Shown: positions 1 to 7,404 of the stretch, in pieces
How the letters are laid out: the number at the start of each line of letters is the position of its first letter
How positions within the stretch are numbered: the stretch's first letter is position 1
From: an uncultured Desulfovibrio sp.
GTDB lineage: Bacteria > Desulfobacterota > Desulfovibrionia > Desulfovibrionales > Desulfovibrionaceae
NCBI RefSeq assembly: GCF_949282365.1
Contig: NZ_CASDOY010000047.1
Coordinates: 1 to 21,635, forward strand
Reading direction: 5' to 3'
Length of the DNA: 21,635 nucleotides
Translations under genes and position numbers: made by a program
The notes under the pieces: model-generated
What the model saw: the letters and a program-made list of their open reading frames with translations, nothing else
Databases searched by the model: none
Told to the model about the DNA's origin: nothing

Positions 1-1051
1 TCTCGCGCCGGGCGCGTTCGGGCTCGCAATAGAGGCGCAGGGTGGCTTCCAGGGCGGCCATGGTCAGTTTGTCGCAGCGCAGGGCGCGGGTCAGGGGATT
101 CTTTTTCAGGGCCTCGATGCGCTCCCAGCTGCCCACGATGAGGCCGCACTGGGGACCGCCCAGCACCTTGTCGCCGGAAAAGGTCACCACGTCAGCGCCA
201 GCGGCCACCACCTCGGGCACGGTGGGCTCGTTGGGCAGGCCCACGGCGGAAAAGTCCATGAAGGAGCCGCTGCCCAGATCCTCGAAGACGGGCAGGCCGT
301 GCTCGCGGGCCAGGGCCGTGAGCTCGGGCAGGGGCACGGCGGCATGGAAGCCCACGATGCGGTAGTTGGACGTATGCACGCGCATGAGGGCCCGGGTATG
401 CTCGTTGATGGCGGCGGCGTAATCGCGCAGGTGGCAGCGGTTGGTGGCGCCTACTTCGCGCAGGCAGGCGCCGCTTTTTTCCATCACTTCCGGGATGCGG
501 AAACTGCCGCCGATCTCCACCAGTTCACCGCGCGAGACGATGACCTCGCCGCCCTTGCAGAAGGTGTCCAGCACCAGCAGCACGGCGGCGGCGTTGTTGT
601 TGACCACCATGGCGGCCTCGGCCCCGGTCAGGCGCTGCAGCAGTTCATCGATGATGACATAGCGGCTGCCGCGACCGCCGCTGCCCAGATCCAGTTCCAG
701 ACTGCAATAGCCGGAGATGGCCCGGCGCACGGCCTCCTGGGCGCTCTGCGCCAGCACGGAGCGGCCCATATTGGTGTGGATGACCACCCCGGTGCCGTTG
801 ATGACGTTGCGCAGGCGCGGGGCCGTCTTGCGGCGCACGAAGGCCAGCAGCTCGGGCAGGCAGGCCTCCAGGGCCAGTTCGGCGGGGTCCTGCAGGCGTC
901 CGGCGCGGATGTCGTCGCGGCGGCTGTTCCAGAAATCCGTGACAGCCTCGCGCAACAGGGGGCGGGGCAGGTCATGCAGGCCCCTGTCCGCTGCCAGCAG
1001 GGCTTCCAGACTGGCGTCCATGGACGGCAGGGCGCGGAAAAGATGGTTCAT
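1..1051 (-). CDS. selA: L-seryl-tRNA(Sec) selenium transferase, C-terminus cut off by window edge
   Basis: SelA is the PLP enzyme that converts Ser-tRNA(Sec) to Sec-tRNA(Sec) with selenophosphate, allowing selenocysteine insertion at UGA. The frame starts at ATG 1051 (MNHLFRALPSMDASLEALL) and stays open to the left edge, giving about 350 residues of a protein usually near 460. Visible family features are RNVINGTGVVIHTNMGRS, the segment VVNNNAAAV, and SGDKVLGGPQCG, in which Lys295 is the expected PLP Schiff-base lysine. The start is fixed by AAGGAGAG (1055-1062), which overlaps the folC stop codon; the two genes are 10 nt apart and therefore probably co-transcribed and translationally coupled. 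selB often follows selA and may lie just outside the window. Its presence implies that the host makes selenoproteins. Confidence 0.95.
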   Translation of the reverse strand, partial: MNHLFRALPSMDASLEALLAADRGLHDLPRPLLREAVTDFWNSRRDDIRAGRLQDPAELALEACLPELLAFVRRKTAPRLRNVINGTGVVIHTNMGRSVLAQSAQEAVRRAISGYCSLELDLGSGGRGSRYVIIDELLQRLTGAEAAMVVNNNAAAVLLVLDTFCKGGEVIVSRGELVEIGGSFRIPEVMEKSGACLREVGATNRCHLRDYAAAINEHTRALMRVHTSNYRIVGFHAAVPLPELTALAREHGLPVFEDLGSGSFMDFSAVGLPNEPTVPEVVAAGADVVTFSGDKVLGGPQCGLIVGSWERIEALKKNPLTRALRCDKLTMAALEATLRLYCEPERARRE

Positions 1052-1061
1052 GCGCTCTCCT

Positions 1062-2330
1062 TCAGTTCCGGTCAGGGGCCGGCGCGTGCAGCAGTTGGGG
1101 GTAGAGGGCGTAAAATTCGGCCAGCAGGTAGAGGGAACCGCTGATGATGACCGGGGCCCCGGCATCTCCGGGCAGGTCGCGCGCGGCTTCCAGCGCGGCG
1201 CGTACGTCGGGCAGCAGGATGGCGCCAGCCGGGGGGACGGCATTAGCGGCGGCCGTCACCTGGGCGGCATCGGCGGCGCGTTCGTTGTGCAGGGCCGGGA
1301 TGAAGAGCGGGGCCGCGCCCAGGGCGCGCTTGAGCAGCATCAGGGCCGGATGCCAGTCCTTGTCGCCCAGGCAGGAATAGATGGCCGCGCGCGGGCGCAG
1401 GCCGGCCTGCCGCAGATGGGCCAGCAACGCGGCCATGCCGTGGGCATTGTGGGCGCCGTCCAGCAGCAGGGGGGGGTGTCCCCCGGTGGCGGGGACGGAC
1501 TGCAGGCGTCCAGGCACGAAGGCGCGGGCCAGACCGCGCGCCACGGCGTCGGCCCGCGGCCGCAGGTGCAGGCGCGGGGTCAGGGCCTGCCAGGCGTGCA
1601 GGGCCACGGCGGCATTGATGCGCTGGTGCGGTCCGGCCAGGCCCAGCGGCATGTTGCCCGGCAGGGGCGCGACGACATGCAGGGGCGCGGCCAGCCGGTC
1701 GGCCCGGCGCTGCAGCACGTCCGCGGCGGCGGGGAACTGGGGCGCGCTGACCACCGGCACATGCGGGCGGATGGCGCCGCATTTGTCCGCGGCGATGTTC
1801 CGCAGGGTGGGGCCCAGCACGGCGGCGTGATCCATGGCCACGGGCGCGAAGCAGGTCAGGTCGGCGGCCAGGGCCGTGGTGGCGTCGTGCGCGCCGCCCA
1901 GACCGGCCTCCATGACGGCCAGCTGCACGCCCCGGCGGGCGAAGGCCAGCACGGCCAGCACGGTCAGGAACTCGAAATAGGTCAGCTCCGGCTGCGCCGC
2001 GTGGACTTCCGTGGCCAGGGCGGGCCACTGGTCTTCCGGCAGGGGGACGCCGTCGATGCGGATGCGCTCGCAGGGGGAAAGGAAATGCGGCGAGGTATAG
2101 AGGCCCGTGCGGCAGCCGTGGGCGCGGGACAGGCTGTCCAGGAAGGCGGCCGTGGAGCCTTTGCCGTTGGTGCCCACGATCTGGGCCACCACGAAGGGCG
2201 GACGCGTGAGCCCCAGCCGGGCAAGCGCCGTCTCCATGCGCCCCAGGCTCAGGTCCATGTGGAAGAAACCCAGGCCGTCCAGATGCTCCCGGACCTGGTC
2301 GATGGTGGTGAATGTTTTGGCAGTCTTCAT
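1062..2330 (-). CDS. folC: Bifunctional folylpolyglutamate synthase / dihydrofolate synthase
   Basis: FolC adds glutamate to dihydropteroate and to tetrahydrofolates by an ATP-dependent, Mur-ligase-type reaction in the cytoplasm. The product is 422 residues, the usual family length. The P-loop GTNGKGST lies at residues 53-60, followed by FLDSLSRAHGCRTGLYTSPH and then the segment AVMEAGLGGAHDATTA. The C-terminal ligase domain carries LLLDGAHNAHG and SCLGDKDW. ATG 2330 (MKTAKTFTTI) is chosen because homology begins there, although the Shine-Dalgarno is weak; the frame stays open upstream to 2798 but that extension has no family features. It is the first gene of the folC-selA unit and is divergent from the GNAT gene. 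Confidence 0.92.
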   Translation of the reverse strand: MKTAKTFTTIDQVREHLDGLGFFHMDLSLGRMETALARLGLTRPPFVVAQIVGTNGKGSTAAFLDSLSRAHGCRTGLYTSPHFLSPCERIRIDGVPLPEDQWPALATEVHAAQPELTYFEFLTVLAVLAFARRGVQLAVMEAGLGGAHDATTALAADLTCFAPVAMDHAAVLGPTLRNIAADKCGAIRPHVPVVSAPQFPAAADVLQRRADRLAAPLHVVAPLPGNMPLGLAGPHQRINAAVALHAWQALTPRLHLRPRADAVARGLARAFVPGRLQSVPATGGHPPLLLDGAHNAHGMAALLAHLRQAGLRPRAAIYSCLGDKDWHPALMLLKRALGAAPLFIPALHNERAADAAQVTAAANAVPPAGAILLPDVRAALEAARDLPGDAGAPVIISGSLYLLAEFYALYPQLLHAPAPDRN

Positions 2331-2504
2331 GGCGCGACCATGCCACAATTCCCGGTCGTTGTCAGCGGTCGCCCCTGCGGCGGCAGCGCGTCGCGGCGAC
2401 GGCGGGGAGGGGAAGGCCGCGCCGTCCCTGCCCGTGGCGGGCGCGGAAGGCGGAGGGGCCAGGAGGCCCGGCGTAACAGTGGAGGAATATGCGGGGCGGT
2501 CCGG

Positions 2505-2533
2505 TTGCGGCGACAGTTTCCCCCTGATAGGCT
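2505..2533 (+). promoter_or_regulatory. Candidate sigma-70 promoter of the GNAT gene
   Basis: TTGCGG (2505-2510) and TAGGCT (2528-2533) are separated by 17 nt and sit just upstream of the GNAT ribosome-binding site. Both hexamers are imperfect, so this is a weak prediction. Confidence 0.3.
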
Positions 2534-2555
2534 GTATGCGGCAAGGAGGATGCCC

Positions 2556-2999
2556 ATGATTCGTCTTGAAAAAGCCTGTCGCGAGGATCTGCCGTCCCTG
2601 CTGCAGTTGCAGGAACTGGTACGGGAGCATCTGTTCCCGGAAGGACAGGCCCTGCCCGTGACGGTGGGGGACAGCCTGGAAGATTTTTTTGCCGGGGGCG
2701 TGGTCCTGCGTGCCCTGCTGGATGATGGAACCATGGTGGGGGCCGTGTGCGGGCGCGAAAAAGACGGTGCCCAGCGTCTGGCGTGTCTGCTGGTGCATCC
2801 GCAGTGGCAGGGACAGTATGTGGAGACCATGCTGCTGTTGCAGATGGAGAGCCTGCTGCCCGGGGCCCGGCGCGAGCTGCTCTTCCCGGCACGGGATGCC
2901 GCAGCCCTGCGCCCTCTGCTATGGCTGGGCTATACCGTCAGTGAAGAGACCCCCCTGCCGCAGGGGCTGACCCTGTACCGGCTGGAGAAAGAGGGCTAG
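2556..2999 (+). CDS. GNAT-like N-acetyltransferase domain protein
   Basis: A 147-residue protein beginning MIRLEKACREDLPSLLQLQ, which fits a GNAT N-terminal strand-helix. A central segment QRLACLLVHPQWQGQYVETML is in the position of GNAT motif A, the acetyl-CoA pyrophosphate loop, but it lacks the usual glycine-rich RGxGxG spacing (it reads WQGQY). The C-terminal part LLWLGYTVSEE resembles the GF/GY strand common in the family. AAGGAGG (2543-2549) gives 6-nt spacing to ATG 2556; the in-frame ATG at 2550 directly abuts the Shine-Dalgarno and is less likely. The substrate cannot be told. The stop codon TAG lies inside the start of dispersed repeat copy 1. Confidence 0.65.
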   Translation: MIRLEKACREDLPSLLQLQELVREHLFPEGQALPVTVGDSLEDFFAGGVVLRALLDDGTMVGAVCGREKDGAQRLACLLVHPQWQGQYVETMLLLQMESLLPGARRELLFPARDAAALRPLLWLGYTVSEETPLPQGLTLYRLEKEG

Positions 3000-3197
3000 G
3001 GCGTGTTGACACAATTTTTATAATTTATTTCCAATAAATAGAGAGTATCGGCTGCACATGTCCAGTGAAGGCGGCTTGCCGCAGGCTCCCGCGCTCATCT
3101 GAAAAAGCGTGCTGGGGAAAGGGGGGCTTTGGAAGGGGGAGCCCTCTCGCGTGAGCAGAGGGCTCTCCCTTCCCCAAAAACATGCTGCGGATACTGT
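2993..3197. repeat. Dispersed intergenic repeat, copy 1 (about 205 bp)
   Basis: This stretch is clearly similar to 17615-17837. Shared blocks include GGGCTAGGGCGTGTTGAC, TTATTTCCAATAAA, ATCGGCTGC, CTCTGAAAAAGCG-like sequence, GGGGAAAGG and CTGCGGAT. The left end contains the GNAT stop codon. A long hairpin pairs 3131-3147 with 3157-3173: 17 bp including one G-U wobble, with a 9-nt loop. There is no T-tract directly 3' of the hairpin, so it is not a classical intrinsic terminator, though a role as processing or termination structure between convergent units is possible. It encodes no recognisable protein. Confidence 0.8.
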
Positions 3198-3339
3198 TCC
3201 CCTTGGGACGGTGCAGCCTCCGCTGTTGGGGATCAGCAGCTGCGTGGCGACGGATGGGACCGTCGGGACATCCGGCCCAGCTCCTGACAGGGGGCGACGA
3301 AGATGGGGGCAGCCACGGCGGACAGCCTGCGCAGGAGAC
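3198..3339. other. Unassigned intergenic sequence
   Basis: No gene is supported here. The only visible structure is a perfect 6-bp hairpin, CGACGG/CCGTCG (3248-3253 with 3260-3265). Confidence 0.5.
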
Positions 3340-3371
3340 AAAAAAACAGGCCATCCCACAAAGACGGCCTG
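3340..3371 (-). terminator. Intrinsic terminator of tRNA-Arg
   Basis: On the minus strand CAGGCC and GGCCTG (3366-3371 and 3347-3352) form a stem that is followed directly by seven T residues (3346-3340). It lies 10 nt beyond the tRNA 3' end. Confidence 0.8.
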
Positions 3372-3381
3372 CTGCGATATC

Positions 3382-3458
3382 TGGCGCGCCCGGGAGGATT
3401 CGAACCCCCGGCCAAGAGCTTAGAAGGCTCCTGCTCTATCCACCTGAGCTACGAGCGC
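3382..3458 (-). tRNA. tRNA-Arg (anticodon UCU), CCA encoded
   Basis: The 77-nt minus-strand sequence folds as a full cloverleaf. Acceptor GCGCTCG pairs with CGGGCGC (one G-U), and the discriminator is G followed by a genomically encoded CCA (3382-3384). The D-arm is GCTC...GAGC. The anticodon stem GGAGC/GCTCT has loop CTTCTAA with anticodon TCT (3422-3424). The T-arm is GGGGG-TTCGAAT-CCTCC. It reads AGA/AGG arginine codons, which are rare in this GC-rich genome. It is a single-gene unit with its own promoter and terminator. Confidence 0.97.
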
Positions 3459-3466
3459 GTGCTGCC

Positions 3467-3495
3467 TTTATAGGTGGCAAGGGCCTGCCCGTCAA
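3467..3495 (-). promoter_or_regulatory. Sigma-70 promoter of tRNA-Arg
   Basis: Minus-strand TTGACG (3490-3495), a 17-nt spacer and TATAAA (3467-3472) are near consensus. The predicted start lies a few bases before the tRNA 5' end at 3458. Confidence 0.85.
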
Positions 3496-3853
3496 GTAGC
3501 ATGGGCAGCGGCCGGGCAGGGCGGCGGGCAGGCTGCGCTGGACGGGGCCGGCGCGGTTGTCAGGAGCGATGTCTTCTTCCGCGCGGCGGCTGCCTGCTGT
3601 CCCGGTAGGCAGGCGGCAGCAGGGTATGGCGGCAGCTGGATATGGACGCCTGCCGTCCTTTCGTCTGGAGTTGCTCCCGGCAGCCAGGCGCCGCAGCGGA
3701 CGGCGGCCCTCCCGATGCGGCAGCCTTTTCTTCCGCAATCTTCCCGTCCCCTGTCTCCCTTGTCTTCGGCCGCCGGGCGTGGCAGTCTGGAGCAAAGTCT
3801 TGCCGGCTGCCCGTACGTTGACGGTCGTCTTTCCCACGGCAAGCGGAGGTCAC
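3496..3853. other. Gene-free stretch upstream of the dGTPase gene
   Basis: Long frames cross this stretch on both strands, but none has a plausible start or family features. A hairpin with arms GCCTGC/GCAGGC lies near 3590-3615. TTGACG at 3818-3823 could be a -35 box, but no convincing -10 box follows it. The dGTPase promoter therefore remains unassigned. Confidence 0.4.
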
Positions 3854-5197
3854 ATGAACTTTCTGGAACAGTGGAAAAAGCTGCTGCTGCCCCTGCGCTA
3901 CGGCGGCAGCGGCGTGGATTTCAAAAAGCTGGACCCGGCCCGCAGTCCTTTTTTGAAAGACCGGGACCGCATCGTCTATTCCAGTTCGTTCCGGCGGCTG
4001 GCCCGCAAGACGCAGGTGCATCCGCTGGTGCGCAACGACCACATCCACACCCGCCTCAGCCATTCGCTGGAGGTCAGCAGCGTGGGCCGTTCGCTGGGGG
4101 CCATGGCGGGCTATTTCCTGCGCCGCCGGGGCGAGCTGCCTGACTACGCCGCGCCGGAGTTCCCCGGCCAGATCCTCGAGGCCGCCTGCCTGGCCCATGA
4201 CATCGGCAATCCGCCCTTCGGCCACGCGGGCGAGTCCGCCATCCGCGACTGGTTCGGCGACCCGGTCAACCATGTCTATGTGAACGCGCTGGAGGAGATG
4301 CAGCAGAGCGACTTCCGCTGCTTCGACGGCAACGCCCAGGGCTTCCGGGTGGTCAACGTGGTGGAGAACAACCGCGATCAGGGCGGCTTCCGCCTGACCT
4401 ATCCCACGCTGGCCAGCATGGTCAAATATCCGTGGGATTCCTGGCAGGCCCGCGCGCGGGGCGGCAAGTGCAAGTTCAACTACTATCAGGCCGAGGCGGG
4501 CATCTTCGAGGATGTGTTCACCGCCCTGGGCCTGAAGACGCGCCGGGGGGGCTTCGCGCGGCATCCGCTCTCCCTGCTGGCCGAGGCGGCCGACGATACC
4601 TGCTACCGCATCGTGGACATGGAAGACGCCCGCGAGCTGGACATCATCACCCTGACGGACATCCTGAAAGTGGTGGAGCCCGTGGCGCCCCGGCTGCATC
4701 TGGACATGCAGCGCCTAGAGGGCATGGGCTCGGACCGGGAACGGGCCGGCTATGTGCGGGCCCGGGTCATCGGCTACCTGACCGCGAGCCTGTTCGAGAC
4801 CTTCGCCGCGCAGTACGAACGCATCATGCGCCGCGAGTGCGAAGGACCCCTGATGGATCTGGCCCCGGAGGACGTGCGCGAATACATGGAACGGGCCAGG
4901 GACATCTTCAACAACCGCATCCTCAAAAACAGCCACAAGACCGCGCTGGAGATCGGTTCCTACAGCGTCTACAAGCGCCTGCTGGATACTTTCGTCCCGG
5001 CCTGCCATCGCCGCATCTACGAGCCCGGGCGCCTCACCTACAAGGAGCAGCAGGCCCTGCAGCTCATGGGCGGCCATGCCCCGCGCCCGGACGACGACCT
5101 GTACGTCTCCTATCTGCGGGTGCTGGATTTCATCACCGGCATGACGGATCCGTACGCCAGCTTCGTGTCCACCCAGTTCCTGGGCACGTCCTGCTAG
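3854..5197 (+). CDS. dgt: dGTP triphosphohydrolase-like HD-domain protein
   Basis: A 447-residue member of the HD superfamily dNTPases, which hydrolyse dGTP or other dNTPs to the nucleoside and triphosphate and so influence dNTP pools and mutation rate. N-terminal RDRIVYSSSFRRLARKTQV is typical of the family. Metal-binding residues are visible as His70 (RLSHSLEV), His115-Asp116 (AHDIGNPPFGH) and the conserved His124; a later DTCYRIVDMEDA matches the region carrying the last HD aspartate. GGAGG at 3845-3849 precedes ATG 3854 and fixes the start; an in-frame upstream extension to 3557 has no support. It is monocistronic, followed by a convergent operon. Substrate preference cannot be judged. 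Confidence 0.88.
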   Translation: MNFLEQWKKLLLPLRYGGSGVDFKKLDPARSPFLKDRDRIVYSSSFRRLARKTQVHPLVRNDHIHTRLSHSLEVSSVGRSLGAMAGYFLRRRGELPDYAAPEFPGQILEAACLAHDIGNPPFGHAGESAIRDWFGDPVNHVYVNALEEMQQSDFRCFDGNAQGFRVVNVVENNRDQGGFRLTYPTLASMVKYPWDSWQARARGGKCKFNYYQAEAGIFEDVFTALGLKTRRGGFARHPLSLLAEAADDTCYRIVDMEDARELDIITLTDILKVVEPVAPRLHLDMQRLEGMGSDRERAGYVRARVIGYLTASLFETFAAQYERIMRRECEGPLMDLAPEDVREYMERARDIFNNRILKNSHKTALEIGSYSVYKRLLDTFVPACHRRIYEPGRLTYKEQQALQLMGGHAPRPDDDLYVSYLRVLDFITGMTDPYASFVSTQFLGTSC

Positions 5198-5256
5198 GCT
5201 CAGGACTCATCATCGAGGCTGTGTTCCTGTGGAAGATCCCAAAGACTATGCTGAGA

Positions 5257-5278
5257 TAAAAACCATTTTCAGAAATGG
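5257..5278 (-). terminator. Candidate intrinsic terminator for the minus-strand helicase-thiL-aldolase operon
   Basis: On the minus strand CCATTT-CTGA-AAATGG (5278-5263) is followed directly by TTTTT (5262-5258). The stem is only 6 bp and AT-rich. It lies beyond the tandem-repeat array, about 420 nt past the aldolase stop. Confidence 0.5.
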
Positions 5279-5327
5279 GGATTCCCGTCCTTGTTCGCCA
5301 TAAAAATTGGCGGGTTTTGGGGACGAT

Positions 5328-5357
5328 GGGGAGTTCGAGGGGAAGGGACTCCTTTTT
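5328..5357 (+). terminator. Candidate intrinsic terminator of the dGTPase gene
   Basis: GGAGT (5330-5334) pairs with ACTCC (5348-5352), followed by TTTTT (5353-5357). The loop is 13 nt, so the structure is modest. A second weak hairpin, CGCCA/TGGCG, precedes it at 5296-5312. Confidence 0.45.
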
Positions 5358-5380
5358 GCCGCAGGCAGCGACCCAAAGGC

Positions 5381-5623
5381 GGCCGGAGGCCGTGCCCGTT
5401 GCGACGAAGGAAGCTACGGGCATCGACAGCAACGCGCGACCGGATGGCGGCCGGAGGCCGTGCCCGTTGCGGCGAAGGAAGCTACGGGCATCGACAGCAA
5501 CGCGCGACCGGATGGCGGCCGGAGGCCGTGCCCGTTGCGACGAAGGAAGCTACGGGCATCGACAGCAACGCCGGAGGCCGTGCCCGTTGCGACGAAGGAA
5601 GCTACGGGCATCGACAGCAACGC
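5381..5623. repeat. Tandem repeat array, 68-bp unit, 3.8 copies
   Basis: Units begin at 5381, 5449 and 5517, with a fourth shortened phase at 5569: 16 bp are missing at the junction of units 3 and 4. The copies are almost identical; one visible difference is GCGGCG in unit 2 where the others have GCGACG. Each unit holds internal inverted repeats: TGCCCGT pairs with ACGGGCA, and CGTTGC can instead pair with GCAACG, so two folds compete. The 68-bp period is not a multiple of three, and the array lies between convergent genes, so it is probably not coding. Copies are contiguous with no unique spacers, so this is not CRISPR. Confidence 0.9.
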
Positions 5624-5700
5624 AACGGGCTTCCTGCCGCCGCAAAACAAAACGTCATGGGGCCTGGCCCTGGCAGAGGGCTTCCTCTCCCCGCAAAGAA

Positions 5701-6351
5701 CTAGAGCGCCCCGGCCAGCAGCTGGATGGCGGCCAGATGTTCCAGTTCTTCGCTGAGGGTCAGGGCCTGGCCCGGGCAGGGGGCGCTGGCGCAGAGGCCG
5801 TGGCGGGCCATCCAGACGGCCTCGTGTTCACGGGCGGCGCGGCCCACGGCTTCGGCCAGCTCGCGGGTGCCGGGCTCGAAGGCCGGGGCGTGGCCCAGGC
5901 GGGCGCGCCAGACGCCGGACTCGAAGACCGGCAGTTTCAGGAAGCGCTCCTGCCAGTCCGGCTGCTGTTCCAGTTTCAGGGACAGGGCCATCAGCTGCCG
6001 GGGATGGGTGTGCAGGATGGCCCCACACCGGGGCCGGGCCGCGTAGACTTCCAGATGCATGAGGCCTTCGCTGGACGAGGGCCCGCCGTAGAGGGTGGCG
6101 CCGCTGCGGGCGTCCAGCACGCAGAGGTCGCCCAGGCGCAGACGGCCCTTGGCCGCGCCGCTGCGGGTGATGACGATGCGCTCGCCCACGGGGCTTCGCC
6201 AGCGGCAGCTGGCGTTGCCGTTGCAGCCGGCCAGCATGCCGCCATGCCAGGCCTCGCGGCAGACTTCGGCCAGTTCCCGGACGATGCCCGCAGGCAGGCC
6301 GGCCAGGGCGATGTCCTGCCCGCAGCGCTGATGGAAAAGAGGGAAGGACAT
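5701..6351 (-). CDS. Class II aldolase/adducin-family protein
   Basis: A 216-residue protein of the FucA/AraD/MtnB fold, a Zn2+-dependent family of aldolases, epimerases and dehydratases acting on sugar phosphates. Visible signatures are GNAS (45-48), ITRSG (61-65, ITPSG in FucA), SSSE (92-95, carrying the catalytic glutamate), HTHP with metal ligands His114 and His116, and ARHG with His184 as third ligand. The start is ATG 6351 with GGAGG inside the end of thiL; only 2 nt separate the two genes, implying translational coupling. The substrate cannot be deduced from sequence. Candidates are fuculose-1-phosphate-type aldolase or methylthioribulose-1-phosphate dehydratase, and neither is favoured by the neighbours. 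Confidence 0.85.
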   Translation of the reverse strand: MSFPLFHQRCGQDIALAGLPAGIVRELAEVCREAWHGGMLAGCNGNASCRWRSPVGERIVITRSGAAKGRLRLGDLCVLDARSGATLYGGPSSSEGLMHLEVYAARPRCGAILHTHPRQLMALSLKLEQQPDWQERFLKLPVFESGVWRARLGHAPAFEPGTRELAEAVGRAAREHEAVWMARHGLCASAPCPGQALTLSEELEHLAAIQLLAGAL

Positions 6352-6353
6352 GC

Positions 6354-7403
6354 TCAGGCCTCCGTGGGCATGGCGAAATGGTCGAAGCCCTGGAGCTCTT
6401 CCAGCGGCTCGTTGTTGCAGGTCAGCTCGCCGTCGTCGGTCACGGTGCCGATGCTCATGAAGCCGGGCACGGCGGCATGGAGGATGGGCAGCATGTCCGG
6501 GGCGCAGGAACCCAGCAGGGCGTAATCCTCGCCGCCCAGCAGGGCCTCGTGCACGGGGTTGCGGCCGTTCTCGCGGGCATGGCGCACCACCTCGGCATGG
6601 AGCATGCCCTGGGGCAGCAGGATGGCCGCGCCCAGACCGCGTTCCGAGGCCGTGGAGGTATCGTCGTGGCGCCGGGCCCGGCTCTCGCCGGTGCGGCCCA
6701 GCAGACGGGGCAGGTCGCGCATGATGCCGTCGGAAAGATCCATCAGAGCCGGGGGACGGGCATTGGCGCCCGCGCGGGCCAGCATCAGCCCGGCATCCAC
6801 CTGCGGCACGGGCGTCAGGTGGGCGGCGCAGGCGGCGGGCCAGCGTTCCAGCGCGGCGCGGCCTTCCTTTTCCAGCACCTGCAGGCCCACGCGGGCCAGG
6901 CCCGGGCGGCCCACCACGAACAGGCTGTCCCCGGGCATGGAGCCGCCCCGGACGAGGAAGTCCCCGCCCGTGTAGGATTCGCCCCAGATGGTGATGCAGA
7001 CATGCAGGAAGGGGCTGCGCGAAAGGTCCCCGCCCGCCAGGGCCAGGCGCTGTTCCTGGGCCAGCGCGGCCATGCCCGCGAAGAAGCGGTCCAGCCAGGC
7101 GGCGTCCACGTCATCGGGCAGGCCCAGGGCCAGGGTGAAGGCCAGCGGACGGCCGCCGCAGGCCGCGATGTCGCTCACATTGACGGCCAGGGCCTTGTGC
7201 CCGATCTCCTCGGGCGTGAAGTAGGCGCGCCGGAAGTGGACGTCCTCCAGAAAAAGGTCGCTGCTCACGCACAGGGGCGTCCCGGCTTTGAGCACGGCGC
7301 AGTCGTCGCCCCGGCCCAGCAGCAGGGAAGGGTGCGTGGCCGGGAAATGGCGGGCCAGACAGGCCAGGATGCTGTCCTCGGAAGCGCGCGAAGGCTGGGG
7401 CAT
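6354..7403 (-). CDS. thiL: Thiamine-monophosphate kinase
   Basis: ThiL phosphorylates thiamine monophosphate to the active cofactor thiamine diphosphate. The 349-residue product has the PurM/ThiL-type N-terminal signatures in order: GDDCAVL (32-38), SSDLFLEDVHF (47-57), NVSDIAACGG (75-84) and GGDLSRS (124-130), then DLSDGIMRDL near residue 222 and LLGGEDYALL near the C-terminus. Start ATG 7403 is fixed by GGAGG with 6-nt spacing, inside the end of the helicase gene; one base separates the two genes (TGATATG). Expression is therefore tied to the helicase. Confidence 0.93.
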   Translation of the reverse strand: MPQPSRASEDSILACLARHFPATHPSLLLGRGDDCAVLKAGTPLCVSSDLFLEDVHFRRAYFTPEEIGHKALAVNVSDIAACGGRPLAFTLALGLPDDVDAAWLDRFFAGMAALAQEQRLALAGGDLSRSPFLHVCITIWGESYTGGDFLVRGGSMPGDSLFVVGRPGLARVGLQVLEKEGRAALERWPAACAAHLTPVPQVDAGLMLARAGANARPPALMDLSDGIMRDLPRLLGRTGESRARRHDDTSTASERGLGAAILLPQGMLHAEVVRHARENGRNPVHEALLGGEDYALLGSCAPDMLPILHAAVPGFMSIGTVTDDGELTCNNEPLEELQGFDHFAMPTEA

Positions 7404-7404
7404 A

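Noticed and set aside
717..2999. A 760-codon plus-strand open frame across folC
   Set aside because: It is antisense to folC with Gln/Gly/Arg-rich low-complexity translation; only its 3' end (from 2556) is a real gene.
2993..3359. Minus-strand proteins of about 110 residues covering repeat copy 1
   Set aside because: Similar frames exist at copy 2 only because the DNA repeat is similar; they lack start signals and the frames do not align throughout.
5381..5623. CRISPR array
   Set aside because: Repeat units are contiguous with no unique spacers, and there are no cas genes.
5414..5650. Repetitive minus-strand peptide (SMPVASFVATGTASG repeats)
   Set aside because: The 68-bp period changes frame at each unit, and there is no start signal; this is a by-product of the tandem repeat.
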